DNA of 64,000 nucleotides, from positions 49,062 through 113,061 of the forward strand of contig JAGFNK010000140.1 of NCBI GenBank assembly GCA_025769875.1, in the 5' to 3' direction. Both the position numbers and the translations under genes were made by a program. Origin of the DNA: Russula earlei. Taxonomy: Eukaryota; Basidiomycota; Agaricomycetes; Russulales; Russulaceae. The notes beneath the pieces are model-generated. The model was not told the DNA's origin. It did not search any database and was given only the letters and a program-made list of their open reading frames with translations. Shown here piece after piece: positions 60,137-64,000 of the stretch. The stretch's first letter is position 1, and each line of letters starts with the position of its first letter.

Positions 60137-60964
60137 TGTTACGAACCGAGGCCAAGTCCTGGCCGAAGATTGTCCTATTTTACTCAAGAAGAACCTCTCT
60201 CACTTTGCATTGCCAACTCCCTTCCATTTTCTGGACTATTCCCCCTGCGGTACAAGATATTGCTATTGCAAAGGCACTATAACACGACCAGGCACCAGTT
60301 TCCTAATCGGGTAATCATCGCGTGGCAACCACATGGCCACTCAGCCACCATGGACCCAAAACAGCGGCACAAACTCTCACAAACTGTTGCATAAATCATC
60401 TGACGTCATCAAGGCTCCAATGACATCATGGCTGACTGAGCGACTCCACAGTGACCTCATAGGCTCACTAAGCGCTCCACAGTGACATCATAATGATGTC
60501 ATCGCTCCACAATGATCAGTAATGCGCTCAGTAAGCCTGAAAGTTGACACAAGCAAGTTTATGCCTCTGTAGCCCTATTGGATGGTACCAAAGAGTCTAG
60601 AATAGTCCCAGTGCTTTGTAATCGACCCTGTATACTGTATATAAGCCCCAATGAAGCATGGCAGTCGTCAGACTGTCCATTTGTGATACTCTCCACTTCC
60701 TGGGTACTCCCCTGCGACTGCTCAGTCTAAAGCCTTCCCTCGTCTTCAAGGTACTCTTCAACGACCGCCTTGTTTAAAGCCCCTCGCTACACTGGCATCT
60801 AACCTTCGCCTTTGTCTCTTGCAACACCTACCAGTCCCCATCTGGTACCTCCTCGTCGTTTGGCTCGTCCTCCTGTTCAACGCCGCCTTCGCCGCGTACC
60901 ATCTGTTCCGACCCTTGCCCACCTGCTCCTGAGTCCTTAGTGATCAGCAGTACGTGTCTTGACA
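60137..60964 (+). repeat. 5' LTR, family 3
   Basis: It starts TGTTACGAACC (similar to the family-2 start TGTCATGAACC) and ends GTCTTGACA. The start is inferred from that similarity and from where the older pol frame is broken. The TATATAAG box lies at 60638-60645, with CAGACTGTCCATTTGT just after it. The leader motif TCTGGACAGTCTCT follows directly at 60965. Confidence 0.75.
60638..60645 (+). promoter_or_regulatory. TATA box of the family-3 LTR
   Basis: TATATAAG, about 25 bases upstream of CGTCAGACTGTCC, the conserved block shared with the family-2 LTR where transcription probably starts. The two ATG triplets at 60651 and 60658 lie between the box and that presumed start. Confidence 0.6.
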
Positions 60965-61789
60965 TCTGGACAGTCTCTCATCATTCTTGTATTGACCAGC
61001 CTCTTGTACTCCCCAACGGCTCCCCCATCGTCTCCTACCACTGTCCAGCCTATCCCAGACAACTTTGTCCCTGTCGGCACTCCCCCTCCAGCGCAGAACG
61101 AGCAACAGCAAGCGGACCGTCCTCCCTTACCTGAAGGCTTCCTCGACCGTCCCCCTTGCACAGTATTTCGCTTCCATCCGCACCAGTACTTCGTCCTTCC
61201 TACCACCAATCGTCGCCAGGAGCAGTGGCGTCCCCTCCACGACTTGAATCACCAAGACTACCTTGGACGCATCCCTACCTCAGACCAGTTAGCTCGTCGC
61301 GCATTCACAGACACCTTCACTACCGCCTTTCGTGCACGCATCGTCCACACTTTTGCGGTAGAACCCTCCAACACTGCCCTTGCCACCCAGTACAATCTCA
61401 CCCCCTTTGGCATCTGCTCCAACGTCGGGATATACGCCCCGGACGCTGACTTTCCCCTCGGACGCATCGCTTACATTTTTAACACCTCGTTATTTAGGAA
61501 ACTACTTACCTTGCCTGCCATTTACCGCCCTGCTTATGAGGGCTCATTTTGCTTATCTATCGTACACGACTTCTTGGACGGACGTCTCGCTTTTGCATAC
61601 GGCTACTTACACTTCGAGGAGAACAGTAACCGCGTGTCCCTACGTCACTATTCGACTTATACAGTCGATACCATCCGCTTTAACCCCCACCTACTTCGCT
61701 TTTGCTTTACGCCTTGTATTCCCCTTAACCCTCTCGAAATAATTGAGAGGTACCAACTCGAAACCATAGATCTTGCGCACGGTTCTTAA
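60944..61789 (+). CDS. Leader ORF A of the young retrotransposon (no Met codon)
   Basis: Open from 60944 (after a TGA at 60941) to TAA at 61787-61789, about 280 codons with no ATG codon in frame. A Pro/Gln-rich start (VPVGTPPPAQNEQQQADRPP) is followed by a conserved part: CTVFRFHPHQYFVLPTT, QEQWRPLHDLNHQDYLGRI, RIVHTFAVEPSNT, FGICSNVGIYAPDADFPLG, SFCLSIVHDFLDGRLAFAY and LLRFCFTPCIPLNPLEII. It aligns with the decayed copy at 53544-55056. I know of no domain that matches. How translation would begin is unclear: non-AUG initiation, an upstream exon, or a polyprotein are possible. The protein-level conservation between diverged copies is the argument that it is, or was, translated. Confidence 0.65.
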   Translation, partial: SAVRVLTSGQSLIILVLTSLLYSPTAPPSSPTTVQPIPDNFVPVGTPPPAQNEQQQADRPPLPEGFLDRPPCTVFRFHPHQYFVLPTTNRRQEQWRPLHDLNHQDYLGRIPTSDQLARRAFTDTFTTAFRARIVHTFAVEPSNTALATQYNLTPFGICSNVGIYAPDADFPLGRIAYIFNTSLFRKLLTLPAIYRPAYEGSFCLSIVHDFLDGRLAFAYGYLHFEENSNRVSLRHYSTYTVDTIRFNPHLLRFCFTPCIPLNPLEIIERYQLETIDLAHGS

Positions 61790-61801
61790 AAAGTAAGAAC
61801 C
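61781..61801 (+). promoter_or_regulatory. Conserved hairpin over the ORF A stop and candidate splice donor
   Basis: GGTTCTTA and TAAGAACC form an 8-bp perfect stem with a 5-base loop AAAAG. The decayed copy has TAGTTCTTA and TAAGAACTA (55061-55084, loop AAAAAG). The G-C pair at the stem base is replaced there by A-T, keeping the pairing. The stem holds the ORF A stop and the candidate donor GTAAGA. Confidence 0.6.
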
Positions 61802-61859
61802 ACCCTTGTAACGCTTCAATAAAGATCGAATAAAGATCCTTTTCTTGTTTTAACTAAAG
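61793..61859 (+). other. Candidate intron between leader ORFs A and B
   Basis: GTAAGAACC at 61793 to CTAAAG at 61859, 67 nt. The decayed copy has GTAAGAACT to TTTTGCAG, 50 nt, at the same place (55075-55124). Splicing joins A to TGCC, producing ATGCC in frame with ORF B in both copies. The size and ends fit host introns of this window. There is no transcript evidence. Confidence 0.5.
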
Positions 61860-62671
61860 TGCCACGAGAATATGCCTTAGAAGAAGTCGAAGAAGAAGAC
61901 GCTATTACTCGACACATCTTAAATTTAAATCATTATCGAACTTGGACCTCCGTCGCATTCCCTGTCACCACTTTAACCAACTTACACGACGTACCAGGAG
62001 TTGAACCACCTCACGAAGATTTTCCCCATCTTATTGTTAAAGAGTTCCTTGAAGTCTTGCCTTTTGGACAACTCTTAAGCCACGACGAACACGCACTATA
62101 TCTTGAAACCCTTAGTCGACTTCTACCTCCAGCACGACAACAACTATTATATTGGCACCTTGCTCAAGCAAAGAACATCCAAGGACAACCAGTTGACTAC
62201 CAATCCTTACGCGCCAGTGAATTAAACCTCTGGACCAGAGTCATTCAACCACGCCACCACATTATTATCCACTCCTTGAGAACAGGATACCGCTTGTTCT
62301 ACTTAGGTTGGACATACATCAGCTACTATCGTCTCACTGTCCAGTTCTACCACCTACGCCTCAACAGAATACAAAGGGAAAATCAATCTTACGTCCAACT
62401 CGCTGTTGTACCAGGAATACACAACACCTTTGACTGGGAAACTAACTCTTGGCTATACGACGCAGACTACAATCAACCTTGGGCAATTACCAGCCCAGAC
62501 GCCTCATATACTGGTCCCCCTGCGTACTATTCTGTCCCAGCAATCCTAGAAGCCTCAAGTCTCGCCCCTCGACCCCTCACACCGATTCAGACCACTGTCC
62601 CAACTAGCCAAGAACGTTGGTCTGCCAGCACAGAAGATACTGAGTCAAATCCAGTGGACAGCAAGGTGTAA
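61860..62671 (+). CDS. Leader ORF B of the young retrotransposon (Met only by splicing)
   Basis: About 270 codons ending at TAA 62669-62671, with no ATG in the frame. If the candidate intron is removed, the first codon becomes ATG (M-P-R-E-Y). An acidic start (LEEVEEEDAITRHILNL) is followed by WTSVAFPVTTLTNLHDVPG, HEDFPHLIVKEFLEVLPFG, PPARQQLLYWHLAQAKNIQG, ELNLWTRVIQPRHHIIIHSL, YRLTVQFYHLRLNRIQREN and a Ser/Thr/Pro-rich C-terminus. Conserved with 55125-55648. There is no domain I recognise. Aromatic and Tyr/His-rich content suggests a compact RNA- or protein-binding module, which is a guess. Confidence 0.65.
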
Positions 62672-62777
62672 CTGCAAAACAGAGTATTGCACGTGCAACT
62701 TTCGACCAGACACACCCCCTACTCCTGACGGAATTACCTTGTGGACGCCAGGCGATTACCATCTCCCCATTCGATAA

Positions 62778-63362
62778 ATCTGGCTCCTCGACACAGGAGA
62801 CGCGCTGTCATCCCAACGACCCCCTGAGAGAGAAACAGTTCCCAACGCAAGAGGATTTCTTGTTGAAAGACCATTACCTCCTACCCCTCCTGACGCCTAC
62901 GTACCCTTGTTTACCAATCGTATTCCTACCCCTGTCATACCTATCCAACCCTTTGCATCACCCCTTGTTGAATCCCCTGATAGTGCCGATCTTAGGAATA
63001 CTGATTTACACTGTTATCTACCAGAACAATCCTTCTTAGCATTAAACCTACCTACGCGTTCAAGGAGAGAGTTAATTGAATTCAAGAATTATTGTACCCA
63101 AGCTTGGCATCAACGACTGACACACTTTATAGTTTACAAGCACCCCACCAAGGAAATAAGTGACTTTGCCATCTCTCCAGCAGAATTTGAAGGATATCTG
63201 TGGAAAACCCGAGTAGTTCTAACACAAAGCAGCATTACTGAAGAATACTCCCGAATCCAATTAAGAAAACATCAAGGAAGACCTGATACCATTCGACTAA
63301 AGCCAGCCTACACCATTGCATATCCTTGGAACAACGGCCATTGGACTATAACAGTCGTCTAG
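62778..63362 (+). CDS. Leader ORF C of the young retrotransposon (no Met codon)
   Basis: Open from 62778, after TAA at 62775, to TAG at 63360-63362; 194 codons without any ATG. It begins IWLLDTGDALSSQRPPERET, whose DTG resembles an aspartic protease active site but lacks the usual following Ala/Ser and a second family motif. It continues DLRNTDLHCYLPEQSFLALN, REFIEF-like RRELIEFKNYCTQAWHQRL, SPAEFEGYLWKTRVVLTQSS and ends IAYPWNNGHWTITVV. It may be joined to ORF B by splicing. The decayed copy does not reach this far, so conservation cannot be tested here. Confidence 0.5.
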   Translation: MWLLDTGDALSSQRPPERETVPNARGFLVERPLPPTPPDAYVPLFTNRIPTPVIPIQPFASPLVESPDSADLRNTDLHCYLPEQSFLALNLPTRSRRELIEFKNYCTQAWHQRLTHFIVYKHPTKEISDFAISPAEFEGYLWKTRVVLTQSSITEEYSRIQLRKHQGRPDTIRLKPAYTIAYPWNNGHWTITVV

Positions 63363-63366
63363 ATCT

Positions 63367-63966
63367 ATGAGCACTAGGAGAGACATCACTGACGAAGAAG
63401 AAAATCTAATCCCACTCCTATTTGAAAACCTCAGTTACGACACCCAAGATCACTGTTACCGAGGAAAATTTGCAGGCACACCTATTATCAACCACGGGAA
63501 TCTTTCTGACACTTGGTTATACGAAGACGATAACGACGAAGTTACCACCGAACAACTTAAAGCAGCAGCCCCAGGAGCAGAAAACGTTCAAGACTTCAAC
63601 CCCTATAACTATTCAGGCCTCTTCCTAGACAGACCAGTCAAGTGGAGCCGTTCTAGAAGACATTGGGTTTACTATAACAATCGAGAAGTCGACTTCTCAG
63701 CCAGAACACCTCAAGAAGTTACCGCTATCCTAGGAACTGCTCAGAGCACTCGAAGTACCACTCCAGGACCTTCTACTCGGCGTAATACCCAGCAACCTAC
63801 TCCTCATACAACTAGCAACGTACCACAAGCAGTCCCTCGAACGCTCACTCCAACTAGAATCCAACTACAAGGTTCAGCCCCACCTATTGTTACAAACTAC
63901 AACAACTCAGAATCCCACCATGTCGAGCAATCCGCGCCTTGTTGGAACAGCACCAGAACCCTTTGA
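63367..63966 (+). CDS. Leader ORF D, overlapping the start of gag
   Basis: It starts with ATG at 63367, four bases after the ORF C stop, and is the first long ORF of the leader with an unspliced ATG. The 199 residues start MSTRRDITDEEENLIPLLFE, then SYDTQDHCYRGKFAGTPIIN, LFLDRPVKWSRSRRHWVYYN and a Ser/Thr/Pro/Gln-rich tail. No second Met occurs. The frame runs 47 bases past the gag start in a different frame. No known domain is recognised. Confidence 0.6.
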   Translation: MSTRRDITDEEENLIPLLFENLSYDTQDHCYRGKFAGTPIINHGNLSDTWLYEDDNDEVTTEQLKAAAPGAENVQDFNPYNYSGLFLDRPVKWSRSRRHWVYYNNREVDFSARTPQEVTAILGTAQSTRSTTPGPSTRRNTQQPTPHTTSNVPQAVPRTLTPTRIQLQGSAPPIVTNYNNSESHHVEQSAPCWNSTRTL

Positions 63967-64000
63967 CGGAAAGGCTGATAATGCAGAAGCCTTTTGGGCA
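63920..64000 (+). CDS. gag: gag of the young Ty3/Gypsy element, first 27 codons
   Basis: The ATG lies in a strong context (CACCATGTC). The start MSSNPRLVGTAPEPFDGKAD followed by NAEAFWA is the familiar beginning of basidiomycete Gypsy Gag proteins (PEPFDG..NAEAFW). The rest is outside the window. Confidence 0.85.
   Translation, partial: MSSNPRLVGTAPEPFDGKADNAEAFWA

Larger units (their letters stand above)
60137..64000 (+). mobile_element. Young Ty3/Gypsy-type retrotransposon, 5' part, with extra ORFs before gag
   Basis: The 5' LTR (60137-60964) is followed by leader ORFs A, B, C and D and then the start of gag at 63920; the element continues past the window. It inserted into the older minus-strand pol remnant. 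Frames are free of obvious decay. Ty3/Gypsy elements normally have only a short untranslated leader before gag. Here nearly 3 kb intervene. Confidence 0.8.

Noticed and set aside
56612..60964. Reading 56612-60964 as one complete element with two LTRs
   Set aside because: The two LTRs belong to different families (2 and 3) and the pol between them runs on the opposite strand to both.
62778..62810. DTG in ORF C as a retroviral-type protease
   Set aside because: The motif stands alone: the next residues do not follow the DTGA/S pattern and no second protease motif is seen. The real protease motif of the older pol (DSGA) lies elsewhere.

Overview
The window is nuclear DNA of a filamentous basidiomycete, most likely an Agaricomycete mushroom. 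Protein genes are broken by many short introns (about 45-110 nt, GT..AG). The host genes are recognisable fungal ones, including a Clp1-like clamp-development regulator. The repeats are typical of Agaricomycetes: pogo-type, MULE/SWIM, Tc1 and Ty3/Gypsy elements.

Layout. 1-7.1 kb is transposon territory. It holds two decayed pogo/CENP-B-type transposase genes on the minus strand, a solo LTR (family 1) inserted beside one of them, and a nearly intact Mutator-like element with TIRs and a 10-bp target duplication. 7.1-52.3 kb is the host gene island: a Clp1-like protein (10.5-11.5), serine palmitoyltransferase subunit LCB1 (13.6-15.5) divergent from an 800-residue Ser/Pro-rich coiled-coil protein (15.6-18.1), a secreted Asn-Ser-Thr repeat protein (20.9-22.5), TAF6 (23.9-25.5), a PHO13-type HAD phosphatase (27.8-29.1), an unrecognised multi-exon gene (about 31.2-33.6), a bZIP factor (36.4-37.7), the fork-protection protein Timeless/Tof1 (39.8-44.3), a PBDC1 homologue split into nine exons (46.5-47.6), a SANT/Myb protein (47.8-49.1) and a hypothetical gene (49.2-49.9). 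Intergenic stretches are long and rich in homopolymer runs.

52.3-64.0 kb is a nest of LTR retrotransposons in three LTR families. It contains a decayed element with its 5' LTR, interrupted by an insertion that itself carries a truncated Tc1 element; a solo LTR with a perfect target duplication; a minus-strand Gypsy pol remnant; another LTR; and at the right edge the 5' half of an apparently young Gypsy element whose gag begins 80 bases before the window ends.

The most unusual feature is that young element. Between its 5' LTR and gag lies about 3 kb holding four long ORFs (A-D). ORFs A and B are recognisable at protein level in the decayed copy at 53.3-55.6 kb. The whole transcribed leader, from just past the TATA box to the gag start (60661-63919), contains only three ATG triplets in any frame, and ORFs A, B and C contain no methionine codon at all. 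A candidate intron between A and B would create an ATG for B exactly at the splice junction, in both copies. A hairpin over the same donor shows a compensatory base change. This suggests an elaborate, possibly splicing-gated translation scheme upstream of gag.
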